DNA of 42,057 nucleotides from Firmicutes bacterium CAG:882. GTDB taxonomy: Bacteria > Bacillota > Clostridia > Lachnospirales > Lachnospiraceae. The stretch is taken from the NCBI GenBank assembly GCA_000435595.1, contig FR895439.1, positions 18,774 through 60,830 on the forward strand, in the 5' to 3' direction. The position numbers were made by a program, and so were the translations under genes. Positions 17,216-25,269 of the stretch are shown here, piece after piece. The notes beneath the pieces were generated by a model. The model saw nothing but the letters and a program-made list of their open reading frames with translations, searched no databases and had not been told where the DNA came from. How positions within the stretch are numbered: the stretch's first letter is position 1; every line of letters begins with the position of its first letter.

Positions 17216-17473
17216 CTATGCATTTTTCAGCATCTGCATAAAGAGGTCAAGCCTGCTCTGTTGTTCGGCGGTCATATCATTTTTTAATATGTTTATCATG
17301 GCATTGGTTTCATCCTGAGTGAAACTGATGCCTTCTTTTTTTGCTTTGTTAGATACAGCCAGCAGAAGCGGCAGCATCTCGTCGGAGCCTTTGCCTTTGG
17401 CTATGTTTGCAAAATTGTTTATGAGTGCGGCTTTTCTCGGGTCAAGACCCTCAGTGATGTGTGATGTGTCCAT
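17216..17473 (-). CDS. Small helical protein of the PEQQ type
   Basis: 85 residues, unrecognised. Two helical units are visible, the second ending MTAEQQSRLDLFMQMLKNA. That pattern (Leu-rich helix, S/T-P/A-E-Q-Q turn, LDxF/M helix) recurs in the neighbouring 198-residue protein. No signal peptide or membrane segment. GGAG is 6-7 bases before ATG 17473; a longer frame reaching into the repeat at 17503 is not credible. Convergent with the CmpB-like gene (2-base gap). Function unknown. Confidence 0.78.
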   Translation of the reverse strand: MDTSHITEGLDPRKAALINNFANIAKGKGSDEMLPLLLAVSNKAKKEGISFTQDETNAMINILKNDMTAEQQSRLDLFMQMLKNA

Positions 17474-17502
17474 GTGGATTCTCCTTTCATAATAAAACAT
17501 AT

Positions 17503-17710
17503 CAGGCAATTGCGAAACTATATAATTGAAAACGGACGTTGTACAAATTTAACAATTCACCACAGGCACGCTTTCGCTACATGAATCACGCAACGGTACA
17601 TAACGCAGTAAAATACACTGCCTAAGTACCGGCGGCTTCATAGTACCTGCTTGCGAATTTGTTAAATTTGCACAACTGTATATCGTCAAAATTGCGTTTC
17701 GCAAATGCCT
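17503..17710. repeat. Palindromic mobile repeat A, copy 2
   Basis: 208 bp, same orientation as copy 1. Its ends are CAGGCAATTGCGAAAC (17503-17518) and GTTTCGCAAATGCCT (17696-17710). 142 bp (17538-17679) are identical to copy 1. The sequence ATAAAACATA occurs on both sides (17492-17501 and 17721-17730), but ten extra bases separate the right one from the element, so this target duplication is less certain. It lies just upstream of the 85-residue gene and may affect its promoter. Confidence 0.9.
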
Positions 17711-17813
17711 AATTAATAATATAAAACATAACAGTTATGGTTGAAATTTAGGTTTTGAACGCAGAATAAGCAATCCCCCGCTTCATGTGTACATTAATTG
17801 ATTCGGCAGCAGA

Positions 17814-18410
17814 TTACAGTAAATCCTCGAATTTGCGGCACATTGCGAGCTGTTCCGGTGACAGGACTCCTGAAAGCAGGTCTATCGGTGATGGCGGAGG
17901 CGGCGGGCAGGGCGGCTTCTTAGGCGGACACTTATCCGGTTTTCCACCACCGGGATTTGGCTTATCTTCCGGCTTACAGCCACAGGGCTTGTTGCCACAT
18001 ATTTTGCCATCGCACGGTTGAGGCTTGTGAGATGGCTTATCTTCGGGCGGTGGAGGCGTCGGAGGAGCACAGCAATTACCCGAGGCGAGTGCCGCCTGAA
18101 GCTTCTGCGCCTTAATCATGCCTATCATCATATCAAGCTGTTTTTGTTCCTCCGGAGAGCAGTAGCTTTTGAGTTCCGAGAGCATGTCGCTGCCGCAGCA
18201 CGGCTTAAAGGCACATGCGGGAATTCGGTTATGATTAAAAAAGTCGAGTGTCATATTAAACTCTATTATGCGCACCATCAGACCGAACATTCTCTGCTGG
18301 GAAGGCTCCAAAAACGGAATAAGTGCCTTAAGAAGCTGGGTACTCCTTCCGATGGTTCGCTCATCAAATTCAGTTAGGATGATTGTCTGACGCGGTGGCT
18401 TTGGAGGCAT
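17814..18410 (-). CDS. Pro/Cys-rich protein with three PEQQ-type helical units
   Basis: 198 residues, unrecognised. Helical units lie at about 25-50 (LEPSQQRMF), 76-102 (CSPEEQKQLDMM) and 176-198 (LSPEQLAMC). Between the last two is a 60-residue low-complexity linker (112-175) rich in Pro, Lys, Gly and Cys, with CxxxxCxxxxCxC spacing near 133-145. About 15 Cys in total suggest metal binding or disulphide/coat cross-linking. ATG 18410 has AGGA 7-8 bases upstream; the earlier ATG at 18446 has no site. Same strand and shared unit with the 85-residue protein. A spore-surface role is a guess from composition only. Confidence 0.75.
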   Translation of the reverse strand: MPPKPPRQTIILTEFDERTIGRSTQLLKALIPFLEPSQQRMFGLMVRIIEFNMTLDFFNHNRIPACAFKPCCGSDMLSELKSYCSPEEQKQLDMMIGMIKAQKLQAALASGNCCAPPTPPPPEDKPSHKPQPCDGKICGNKPCGCKPEDKPNPGGGKPDKCPPKKPPCPPPPPSPIDLLSGVLSPEQLAMCRKFEDLL

Positions 18411-18473
18411 GATGCTGTCCTTTGCTGTATTCAAATCCGTTATCATTAAATTATATGCGTGATGGGGGAAGAT

Positions 18474-18569
18474 ATGAGTGGGGAATGGGAATATTATTTA
18501 CGGCACAACGATGATAAAATCAGGCTGTGCATTTTCCCAGTATGTGCTTCGGTTGAGGAGCTTTTTTGA
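18474..18569 (+). CDS. Possible 31-residue peptide
   Basis: An ATG with GGGGGA 4 bases upstream opens a 31-codon frame (MSGEWEYYLRHNDDK start) that ends at TGA 18567-18569. It lies between two minus-strand genes. Nothing identifies it, and the frame is short enough to be chance. Confidence 0.2.
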   Translation: MSGEWEYYLRHNDDKIRLCIFPVCASVEELF

Positions 18570-18613
18570 GTTGATGGAGAAGTCGATTAAAATTGAATAA
18601 GTATAATTTAATT

Positions 18614-18646
18614 AAGCAGGGGTGTTAGCATGGCACCCCTGCTTTT
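18614..18646. terminator. Bidirectional terminator-type hairpin
   Basis: AAGCAGGGGTG (18614-18624) pairs perfectly with CACCCCTGCTT (18634-18644), loop TTAGCATGG. TTTT follows on the plus strand and AATTAAA precedes it, giving a T-rich tail on the minus strand also. It most likely ends the Cys/Gly-rich gene at 18661. Confidence 0.85.
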
Positions 18647-18660
18647 GTGACGGCTTCCGA

Positions 18661-18930
18661 TTAGAAGCCGCATCCGCCTCCGCAGAATAAGAGGATGAGA
18701 ATTAACCAGATACAACTGTTGTTGCAGCCACCGTTGCCGCCACAGCCGCAGTCGTCGCCGTTGCCGCATCCGAATACGTTGGAGAGACCTGTTCCGTTGC
18801 CGTTGCCGCAGAAACAGGAGAGAAGGATAATCCAGAGGATAATGCTGCAGCTGTTGCATCCTCCGTTGTTAGAATTGCCACATCCGCATCCACCGCTGCA
18901 TCCGCAGTTTGTTGCCGCTAAATCACTCAC
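18661..18930 (-). CDS. Cys/Gly/Asn-rich small protein (chorion class high-cysteine HCB 13 type)
   Basis: 89 residues with about 20 Cys, arranged as Gly/Asn/Cys blocks (CGCSGGCGCGNSNNGGC) alternating with two short hydrophobic segments (SIILWIILLSCFC, WLILILLFCGGGC). Proteins of this make-up in Clostridia carry the automatic name 'chorion class high-cysteine HCB protein 13'. They are suspected spore or envelope components, without a proven function that I know of. The start is GTG at 18930, with GGAGG 9-10 bases upstream; no ATG fits. It is followed by its own terminator. Confidence 0.75.
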   Translation of the reverse strand: MSDLAATNCGCSGGCGCGNSNNGGCNSCSIILWIILLSCFCGNGNGTGLSNVFGCGNGDDCGCGGNGGCNNSCIWLILILLFCGGGCGF

Positions 18931-19001
18931 TATTTAGTTCCTCCAAAATCTTTATACACTTCATAATATGATGGAACGAGGAATGTGTTACAAATCTTCT
19001 C

Positions 19002-19030
19002 TTGTTTTTTTAGTCTTGATATTGTATGAT
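19002..19030 (+). promoter_or_regulatory. Probable icd promoter
   Basis: TTGTTT (19002-19007), 17-base spacer, TATGAT (19025-19030), 45 bases before the icd start. Confidence 0.6.
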
Positions 19031-19074
19031 ACAAGAAAAATAGCCGTGGACGGCATGTGCAGATGGAGGACTTT

Positions 19075-20283
19075 ATGGATAAGATTAAGATGACAACACC
19101 TCTTGTGGAGATGGACGGAGACGAGATGACAAGAGTGCTCTGGAAAGAGATTAAGGAGGAGCTTTTACTTCCTTTTGTCGACCTCAATACAGAGTATTAT
19201 GATTTGGGTCTTGAGTACAGAAATGAGACGAACGACCAGGTTACCATAGATGCTGCCATGGCTACTAAAAAGTACGGAGTTGCCGTTAAGTGTGCCACAA
19301 TCACACCTAATGCAGCCAGAATGACGGAGTATAATCTTAAGGAGATGTGGAAGAGTCCTAACGGAACTATCCGTTCAATTCTTGACGGAACCGTATTCCG
19401 CGCCCCAATCATTGTAAAAGGTGTTGAACCTCTTGTGAAGAACTGGAAGAAGCCGATTACGATTGCAAGACATGCTTACGGCGATGTGTACAAGGCTGTC
19501 GAGATGAAGGTGCCGGGAGCGGGAAAGGCAGAGCTTGTATACACTGATGCGGAGGGCAATGAGAAGAGAGAGCTTATCCATAATTTCAAGGGTTCAGGTG
19601 TTATACAGGGTATGCATAATGTCGACGCTTCCATAGAGAGCTTTGCGAGAAGCTGCTTTAACTATGCACTTGACACAAAACAGGACGTATGGTTTGCGAC
19701 AAAGGATACCATATCTAAGAAGTATGACCACACATTTAAGGATATTTTTGCGGAGATATTTAAGAAAGAGTATGAGGATAAGTTTAAGGAGGCAGGAATC
19801 GAGTATTTCTACACGCTTATTGATGATGCCGTTGCGCGTGTTATACGTTCGGAGGGCGGATATATCTGGGCTTGTAAGAATTACGACGGAGATGTAATGA
19901 GTGACATGGTTGCTACTGCGTTTGGTTCACTCTCAATGATGACGTCGGTTCTTGTATCTCCTCAGGGCTATTATGAGTATGAGGCTGCACATGGAACGGT
20001 TCAGCGTCATTATTACCGTTATCTCAAGGGGGAGCAGACCTCAACCAACCCTATTGCAACTATCTTTGCATGGAGCGGAGCCTTAAGAAAGAGAGGAGAG
20101 CTTGACAACATTCCTGAACTTATGCAGTTTGCTGACAAGCTTGAGAAGGCGACAATCGATACTGTTGAGGGAGGACAGATGACAGGCGACCTTGCCCTCA
20201 TCACATCAATCAAGGATGCAAAGACACTCAACAGCATTGATTTCATTAAGGCGATACGAGCTGAGCTTGAGGCAGAGCTTTAA
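19075..20283 (+). CDS. icd: NADP-dependent isocitrate dehydrogenase, eukaryotic-type
   Basis: 402 residues. Oxidatively decarboxylates isocitrate to 2-oxoglutarate with NADP+, giving carbon skeletons for glutamate. It belongs to the type II (homodimeric, eukaryote-like) group, recognised by the start MTTPLVEMDGDEMTR, the substrate loop SPNGTIRS, the metal-binding stretch IDDAVARVIRSEGGYIWACKNYDGD, and EAAHGTVQRHYY near the coenzyme site. Length matches the group. ATG 19075 has GGAGG 5 bases upstream. The HAD gene follows 23 bases later on the same strand. No citrate synthase or aconitase gene is seen next to it. Confidence 0.96.
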   Translation: MDKIKMTTPLVEMDGDEMTRVLWKEIKEELLLPFVDLNTEYYDLGLEYRNETNDQVTIDAAMATKKYGVAVKCATITPNAARMTEYNLKEMWKSPNGTIRSILDGTVFRAPIIVKGVEPLVKNWKKPITIARHAYGDVYKAVEMKVPGAGKAELVYTDAEGNEKRELIHNFKGSGVIQGMHNVDASIESFARSCFNYALDTKQDVWFATKDTISKKYDHTFKDIFAEIFKKEYEDKFKEAGIEYFYTLIDDAVARVIRSEGGYIWACKNYDGDVMSDMVATAFGSLSMMTSVLVSPQGYYEYEAAHGTVQRHYYRYLKGEQTSTNPIATIFAWSGALRKRGELDNIPELMQFADKLEKATIDTVEGGQMTGDLALITSIKDAKTLNSIDFIKAIRAELEAEL

Positions 20284-20306
20284 GAAAAGGTATCGGTGTA
20301 CGGATT

Positions 20307-21092
20307 ATGATTAAGCTTATACTAAGTGATGTCGACGGCACTCTCCTTCACAGAGGAGAGGGCGCGTTTGACGAGCATGTATTTGAGGTTATAGAGAAAT
20401 TATATGCAGAGGGAATACATTTTGCGGCTGCGAGCGGACGAGGATATGGAGACCTCAACAGGCTTTTTGCACCTGTGAAGGATAAGATGGCGTTCGTATG
20501 CAGTGACGGAGCAATGACAATAGCTGACGGCAGCGTGCTTGAGATTAATGCGATGAACAGGAGCGACGTGAGAGCACTTGTTAATGACATCACATACACG
20601 GAAGGCTGTGAATTTCTTCTGTACGGGCGTGAGAAGCTGTACATACGTCCTAAGACCCGCGGATATGAGGAGTTTATTATAGACCGATATGGTGACAGCA
20701 TAGTGCTTGTTGACAATGTCGATGGAATAGATGATGATTTTCTTAAGCTTTCGGTGTACTCCAAGAATGGTGTCGATTCATGCAGCAGTCATTTTGAGAA
20801 GCGATGGAGCGATACATTTGAGCTTGTGTATAATGCCAATAACTGGATGGAATTTGTTGCCGACGGAATCTGTAAGGTGTCGGGCGTGAAGGCTCTTTGT
20901 GGAAGATACGGCATTGACATGGATGAGGTTATGGCGTTCGGTGACGGCGGCAATGACGTTAAGCTTCTCGGGACGGTTGCTTATGGATATGCCATGGACT
21001 ATGCACCAGAGGCGGTAAAAGCAGCAGCAGGGTATGTGACTGACGATGTCATGGAGACAATACGAAGAGAGGTACTTGGGAAGAACATATAG
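20307..21092 (+). CDS. HAD-superfamily Cof-type phosphatase
   Basis: 261 residues. Motif I DVDGTLL holds the nucleophile and acid Asp near residues 8 and 10. Motif II is ASGRG. Motif III is the Lys in the VSGVKAL region, and motif IV is GDGGNDVKLL. A type C2 cap lies between motifs II and III, as in Cof/YcsE sugar-phosphate or flavin-phosphate phosphatases. The substrate cannot be read from sequence. The ribosome binding site is weak. Probably cotranscribed with icd; the next gene has its own promoter. Confidence 0.92.
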   Translation: MIKLILSDVDGTLLHRGEGAFDEHVFEVIEKLYAEGIHFAAASGRGYGDLNRLFAPVKDKMAFVCSDGAMTIADGSVLEINAMNRSDVRALVNDITYTEGCEFLLYGREKLYIRPKTRGYEEFIIDRYGDSIVLVDNVDGIDDDFLKLSVYSKNGVDSCSSHFEKRWSDTFELVYNANNWMEFVADGICKVSGVKALCGRYGIDMDEVMAFGDGGNDVKLLGTVAYGYAMDYAPEAVKAAAGYVTDDVMETIRREVLGKNI

Positions 21093-21117
21093 GGTGTGCG
21101 ATTGTAAAAATTGAGGG

Positions 21118-21146
21118 TTGACATTGCACTTTTTTTGAAATATACT
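21118..21146 (+). promoter_or_regulatory. thrS promoter
   Basis: TTGACA (21118-21123), 17-base spacer, TATACT (21141-21146). It starts the T-box leader near 21153. Confidence 0.85.
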
Positions 21147-21152
21147 CTCTAA

Positions 21153-21398
21153 GTAAAGCGTTGACGAGAAGAGTACCGGGATAAGATTTTTTCAGAGAGA
21201 GACACATTCGGTGCGAGTGCCTTATAATACTGTTTCGGGAAGACCACCTCTGAGCGGCCTTAATGCGGCACGGTGATTCCGTTATCATCACAATGAGATA
21301 TTCCCGTTTATATAATGAGAATAATAAGGGTGGAACCGCGGATTAGATTTTATTCGCCCCTTATACAGATGGAAAGCCACTGTATAAGGGGCTTTTTA
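21153..21398 (+). ncRNA. T-box riboswitch of thrS (Thr-specific)
   Basis: A leader that senses uncharged tRNA-Thr. The T-box sequence AAGGGTGGAACCGCG is at 21326-21340, and the AG-bulge region AGAGAGAGACA near 21194-21204. The likely specifier is one of the two overlapping-frame ACC Thr codons at 21243-21248, followed by TCTGAG. The terminator pairs GCCCCTTATACAG (21356-21368) with CTGTATAAGGGGC (21380-21392), then TTTTTAT. When tRNA-Thr is uncharged, the antiterminator should form and thrS be read. Confidence 0.93.
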
Positions 21399-21466
21399 TA
21401 TGCATAAATTGCCGTGGTAAAGCGGCGAAGCTTTTTGGAAGATTTAAGAAAAGGAGAATTTTTAAA

Positions 21467-23242
21467 ATGGTAGATTTTAAAGCAGATGAGAGATTAAACA
21501 CACTCAACCATTCATGTGCACATGTTATGGCACAGGCAGTTAAGCATCTTTACCCTGATGCAAAGTTCTGGGTAGGACCTGTTGTGAAAGAAGGCTTTTA
21601 CTACGATATCGACCTTGGAGATGTAGCTGTAAATGACGAGATAATTGCGGCTATTGAGAAGGAAATGAAGAAAATCTGCAAGGAAGGCAAGAAGATTTTC
21701 AGAAGAGAGGTATCTAAGGCTGAAGCTCTTGAGATGTTCAAGGATGATATGTATAAGCTTGACCTCATAAATGGTCTTGAGGATGGCAATATCACGGTTT
21801 ATGACCAGGGAGATTTTACGGATCTCTGCCGCGGACCTCACGTGGATAACACTAAGCTCTGCAAGAACTTCAAGCTTGTTAAATATTCAGGTGTTTACTG
21901 GAAGGGTGATGCCAACAATCATGTCATGCAGAGAATATACGGAGTATGTTTCCCTACACCTGAGGAGCTTGATGAACATCTTAAGCTGCTTGAGGAGGCT
22001 AAGGAGCGTGACCACAGAAAAATCGGAAAGGAAATGGAAATCTTCATGACCGATGACCTCATCGGACGTGGACTTCCTATGTTCTTGCCAAAGGGATATA
22101 CGGTATGGCAGGAGCTTGAGAACTATATCAAGGCTAAGGAGAGAAAGCTCGGATATCTTCACGTTATGACACCTTGTGTAGGTACCGTAAGTCTTTATAA
22201 GACATCGGGCCACTGGGATCATTACAAGGAGAATATGTTCCCTGCTATGGAGGTTGAAGGAGAGTCATTTGTATTAAGACCTATGAACTGTCCTCATCAT
22301 ATGATGATATATGCCAATAAGATGCATTCATATAAGGATCTTCCGCTTAGAATCGGTGAGATTGCACATGACTTCAGATTTGAGGCGAGCGGTACTCTCA
22401 AGGGAATTGAGCGAGGAAGACATTTCTGCCAGAATGATGCACATCTTTTTGTTACACCTGAGCAGATTGAGTCAGAGTTTTCCAAGGTGGTTGACCTTAT
22501 TTTTGACACATACAAGGATTTCGGTATTACGGATTACAGGTGTGTACTTTCTCTCAGAGACCCTGAGGATAAGGTTAAGTATCATGATGATGATGAGATG
22601 TGGAACAATGCAGAGAATGCTCTCAGAAAGGTATTAAATGACCTTGGTATCGAGTACACGGAGGAGATTGGTGAGGCTGCTTTCTATGGTCCTAAGCTTG
22701 ATGTAAATGTTAAGCCTGCCGTAGGTAACGAGTATACTCTTTCAACCTGCCAGCTTGATTTCTGTCTCCCGGCTAAGTTCAATTTAACATATGTGGACAA
22801 GGATGGTCAGAAGAAGACTCCTGTTGTTCTTCACAGAGCAATTCTTGGTTCTCTCGACAGATTTATGGCTTATATACTTGAGGAGACCAAGGGCAATCTT
22901 CCGTTATGGCTTGCACCTGTACAGGCGGTTATTCTCCCTGTTAAGAACGAGGATGAGGAGCTCAATGCATACTCTCATGAGCTGTATGATTTCCTTGCCG
23001 ATAACGGAATCAGAGTTGAGATTGATGAGAGAAATGAGAAGCTCGGTTACAGAGTTCGTGAGGCCCAGGTTAAGAAGACACCTTATCTCATCGTACTTGG
23101 TAAGAATGAGGCCAATGATAAGACCGTAAGCTACAGACTTCACGGTGAGCAGAACTCAACAACGGTATCTAAGGATGAGTTCCTTGCAATGTTAAAGGAT
23201 GAGATTGCGACAAAAAAGCTTAATCCGGCTGCAGCAAAATAA
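21467..23242 (+). CDS. thrS: Threonyl-tRNA synthetase lacking the TGS domain
   Basis: 591 residues, about 50 shorter than typical ThrRS (about 640). The protein starts just before the editing domain (NHSCAHVMAQAV), so the N-terminal TGS domain is missing. The editing site is intact: HxxxH in HSCAH and CxxxH in CRGPH. The class II catalytic core has the zinc Cys in MNCPHH, the middle ligand in QNDAHLF, and motif 3 in HRAILGSLDRF. The anticodon-binding domain is at the C-terminus (about 480-590). AAAGGAG lies before the ATG, and there is no upstream in-frame extension because the T-box terminator ends 69 bases before. Confidence 0.97.
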   Translation: MVDFKADERLNTLNHSCAHVMAQAVKHLYPDAKFWVGPVVKEGFYYDIDLGDVAVNDEIIAAIEKEMKKICKEGKKIFRREVSKAEALEMFKDDMYKLDLINGLEDGNITVYDQGDFTDLCRGPHVDNTKLCKNFKLVKYSGVYWKGDANNHVMQRIYGVCFPTPEELDEHLKLLEEAKERDHRKIGKEMEIFMTDDLIGRGLPMFLPKGYTVWQELENYIKAKERKLGYLHVMTPCVGTVSLYKTSGHWDHYKENMFPAMEVEGESFVLRPMNCPHHMMIYANKMHSYKDLPLRIGEIAHDFRFEASGTLKGIERGRHFCQNDAHLFVTPEQIESEFSKVVDLIFDTYKDFGITDYRCVLSLRDPEDKVKYHDDDEMWNNAENALRKVLNDLGIEYTEEIGEAAFYGPKLDVNVKPAVGNEYTLSTCQLDFCLPAKFNLTYVDKDGQKKTPVVLHRAILGSLDRFMAYILEETKGNLPLWLAPVQAVILPVKNEDEELNAYSHELYDFLADNGIRVEIDERNEKLGYRVREAQVKKTPYLIVLGKNEANDKTVSYRLHGEQNSTTVSKDEFLAMLKDEIATKKLNPAAAK

Positions 23243-23260
23243 GTAAAGAGAGTTTTAGTG

Positions 23261-23290
23261 AAAGACCTTCGATTTTTCGGGGGTCTTTTG
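23261..23290 (+). terminator. Short hairpin between thrS and truA
   Basis: AAAGACC (23261-23267) pairs with GGTCTTT (23282-23288), followed by only TTTG. It is probably a weak or partial terminator; truA may be partly read through from thrS. Confidence 0.5.
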
Positions 23291-23305
23291 CGATTGGAGA
23301 ATAGA

Positions 23306-24097
23306 ATGACGGTTAATTACAAAATGGTTTTACAGTATGACGGTACGCGTTACAACGGCTGGCAGAAGCAGGGAAACACGAAAAATACGATACAGGGTAA
23401 GCTTGAGGAGATTTTATCGAGATATTTTTTTCAGGAGCTTGAGCTTAACGGTTCGGGAAGAACGGATGCAGGGGTTCACGCCGCGTGTCAGACAGCTAAC
23501 TTTAAGGTGGATTACTCAAAGAAAAATGCAGAAAAAGACATGGTAGATATGAGTACACCGGCTGCTATCATGGATGAACTTAACGGATTTCTTCCGGAGG
23601 ATATACGAATTTTAAGCCTTGAGATGGTTGATAACCGCTTTCATGCGAGACTTAACGCTGTGGGTAAGGAATACAGATACTATATCAGTCTTGACAGAAA
23701 GCGTGATGTGTTTGCAAGGAGATATATGGCTGCAATCGAACATCCTGAAAGACTTGATATTGAAAAGATGAAATCGGCATCCGAAAAACTTATCGGAGAG
23801 CATGATTTTCAGGGATTTTCCGATAACAAGTCAAAAAAGAGCACGGTAAGAAGAATTGACAATGTGGATTTTAATATTTGTGACATGGGAAATGACGGAA
23901 AGTGTCTTGAAATCATTTTCAGGGGCAATGGATTTTTGTATCACACCGTAAGACTACTTGTGGGAACACTTCTCTCGATTGGACTTAACGAGAGTAAAGC
24001 TGATATAATAGAGGCCGTTTTTGAGAGTCGGGACAGACGCAAGGTGCCTTATATGGCTCCGGCGGAAGGTCTGTTTTTGTATAAGGTGGAGTATTGA
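23306..24097 (+). CDS. truA: tRNA pseudouridine(38-40) synthase
   Basis: 263 residues. Converts uridines 38-40 of the tRNA anticodon arm to pseudouridine. The catalytic Asp is D54 in GSGRTDAGVHA. Other family marks are YDGTRYNGWQKQ near the start, FHARLNAVGKEYRYYI, HDFQGFSDN, and GNGFLYHTVRLLVGTL near the end. GGAG is 6 bases before ATG 23306; upstream codons in the frame overlap the hairpin and are unlikely to be coding. Confidence 0.96.
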   Translation: MTVNYKMVLQYDGTRYNGWQKQGNTKNTIQGKLEEILSRYFFQELELNGSGRTDAGVHAACQTANFKVDYSKKNAEKDMVDMSTPAAIMDELNGFLPEDIRILSLEMVDNRFHARLNAVGKEYRYYISLDRKRDVFARRYMAAIEHPERLDIEKMKSASEKLIGEHDFQGFSDNKSKKSTVRRIDNVDFNICDMGNDGKCLEIIFRGNGFLYHTVRLLVGTLLSIGLNESKADIIEAVFESRDRRKVPYMAPAEGLFLYKVEY

Positions 24098-24109
24098 AAT
24101 GGAGGAAAA

Positions 24110-24679
24110 ATGAACGGTACAGGTTACGCAAAGCTGGAAAAAAATCTTATTGATATTATAAAAGAGCAGCAGATAAAGCTCGGATACTGCGATGAGGAGG
24201 TAAGAATGTACTATCCGCTCTCGTCGCTAAATCATTTCTTTGGAGCGGAGGAGGATGCCGAGACAATGCTTGAGAGGCTGCAGCCTTCAAGTCAGCCGGA
24301 GGAGTTTAAAGAAAAGCTCGGAAATGTAGAGGTGACACAGAGCAAGGGACGTTTCTGCTTTCTGATTTCCAAGGAGGGTGGAAAATATGTTCATGAGAAT
24401 GCGGCAGCAGACAGCTTTCTTGCCGGGCTCATAGCCTATGTCGGCGGGCATGACTGCACGATGCAGGGAATATTTGATTTGTTTCACGCGTATTCAAATA
24501 ATGTGGTTATTGAGAAAGCGGGGGACGATGAGTTCGACTATGTGATATACTTTGGGCATGGGGCGGAGAAAGGTCAGACGGTGGACAGCGATGAGTATTA
24601 TTACTGCTTTAAGGACGAGGGCTGCCACATAATATATCACAGGTTTCTGCCGGAGGATTACAGGGATTTGTTTAAATAA
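24110..24679 (+). CDS. DUF3877-family protein
   Basis: 189 residues, soluble, acidic. Opens with a helix (KLEKNLIDIIKEQQIKLGYCDEEVRMYYPLSS) and has mixed alpha/beta character afterwards, with conserved-looking GHDCTMQGIFDLF and HIIYHRFLPEDYRDLF near the end. This matches a family known to me as DUF3877 from Lachnospiraceae; its function is unknown. GGAGG is 5-6 bases before the ATG, and it begins 12 bases after truA, so the two are probably cotranscribed. Confidence 0.78.
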   Translation: MNGTGYAKLEKNLIDIIKEQQIKLGYCDEEVRMYYPLSSLNHFFGAEEDAETMLERLQPSSQPEEFKEKLGNVEVTQSKGRFCFLISKEGGKYVHENAAADSFLAGLIAYVGGHDCTMQGIFDLFHAYSNNVVIEKAGDDEFDYVIYFGHGAEKGQTVDSDEYYYCFKDEGCHIIYHRFLPEDYRDLFK

Positions 24680-24683
24680 AAGC

Positions 24684-24711
24684 TTGACAAAAACATTTGG
24701 TGTGATAGAAT
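24684..24711 (+). promoter_or_regulatory. pheST promoter
   Basis: TTGACA (24684-24689), 16-base spacer, TAGAAT (24706-24711). It starts immediately after the DUF3877 stop codon. Confidence 0.8.
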
Positions 24712-24717
24712 TTACAT

Positions 24718-25057
24718 TATCGTTGAGTGTTTTTGTGACATTGACCTGACGCTCAGCATTAATATGTAAAAAGCTGTGAAGACGAAGATTATACATTGTA
24801 ACATGATTAACGTGACAGTGTATGATGAGTAGACAGATATATTTCCGACAGAGAGAGTGGGTCATCGGCTGGAAGCCTGCTTAAGGTTCAGATATCTGTC
24901 AAAGTTCCCGTCGGAGCTTCATTCCTGAAGGATTTCTTGTAGGGAGTGACGTATGTGCACGTTACGCATTAATTGAGTGCCCGGTATGTCCGGGAATCAG
25001 GGTGGTACCGCGAGATTAAGCCTCGTCCCTCAGTAATGAGGGACGAGGCTCTTTTTT
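24718..25057 (+). ncRNA. T-box riboswitch of pheST (Phe-specific)
   Basis: The T-box sequence AGGGTGGTACCGCG is at about 24999-25013. An AGAGAGAG bulge motif lies at about 24850-24857. The probable specifier is the Phe codon TTC at 24887-24889, in the context GGTTCAGA. The terminator pairs 25019-25032 with 25037-25050 across a GTAA loop, followed by CTTTTTT. Stem I base pairing can be seen in CAGATAT/ATATCTG around the specifier. Confidence 0.92.
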
Positions 25058-25075
25058 AGTGTATAAATTGTTTTC

Positions 25076-25215
25076 AAATGATGTTCAGATTTTATGCTTG
25101 CATAATAATCTGAATATCATTTAGAAAATATAACGGAAATGAGCAAGCAGGCTGATAAGCCGGATTGCGAATTTGCGTGGCAATCGTGAGATTGCGAGGC
25201 AAGGAACGATTGCCG
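25076..25215 (+). other. Structured stretch between the T-box terminator and pheS
   Basis: About 210 bases separate the T-box terminator from pheS. They contain a long dyad (25076-25097 with 25102-25122, arms around TTATGC/GCATAA and TTCAGATT/AATCTGAA). A second inverted repeat GGCAATCGT/ACGATTGCC spans about 25179-25215. No ORF in this stretch has a ribosome binding site. Confidence 0.6.
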
Positions 25216-25269
25216 TTTATACACGTTAACACCGCGAACTTCATAGGAAAGAAGAAAAGGAGAAAAGAC

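Noticed and set aside
17216..18930. Toxin-antitoxin or bacteriocin cluster
   Set aside because: The small genes lack leader peptides with double-Gly sites, modification enzymes, immunity or exporter genes and DNA-binding antitoxin features.
18695..18937. Pro/Gln/Leu-rich plus-strand frame at the Cys/Gly-rich gene
   Set aside because: The composition is the mirror of Gly/Cys codons on the other strand; no ribosome binding site.
25161..25215. Alternating GCAATC/GATTGC units before pheS as a CRISPR-like array
   Set aside because: The units are irregular and too short; no repeat-spacer structure.
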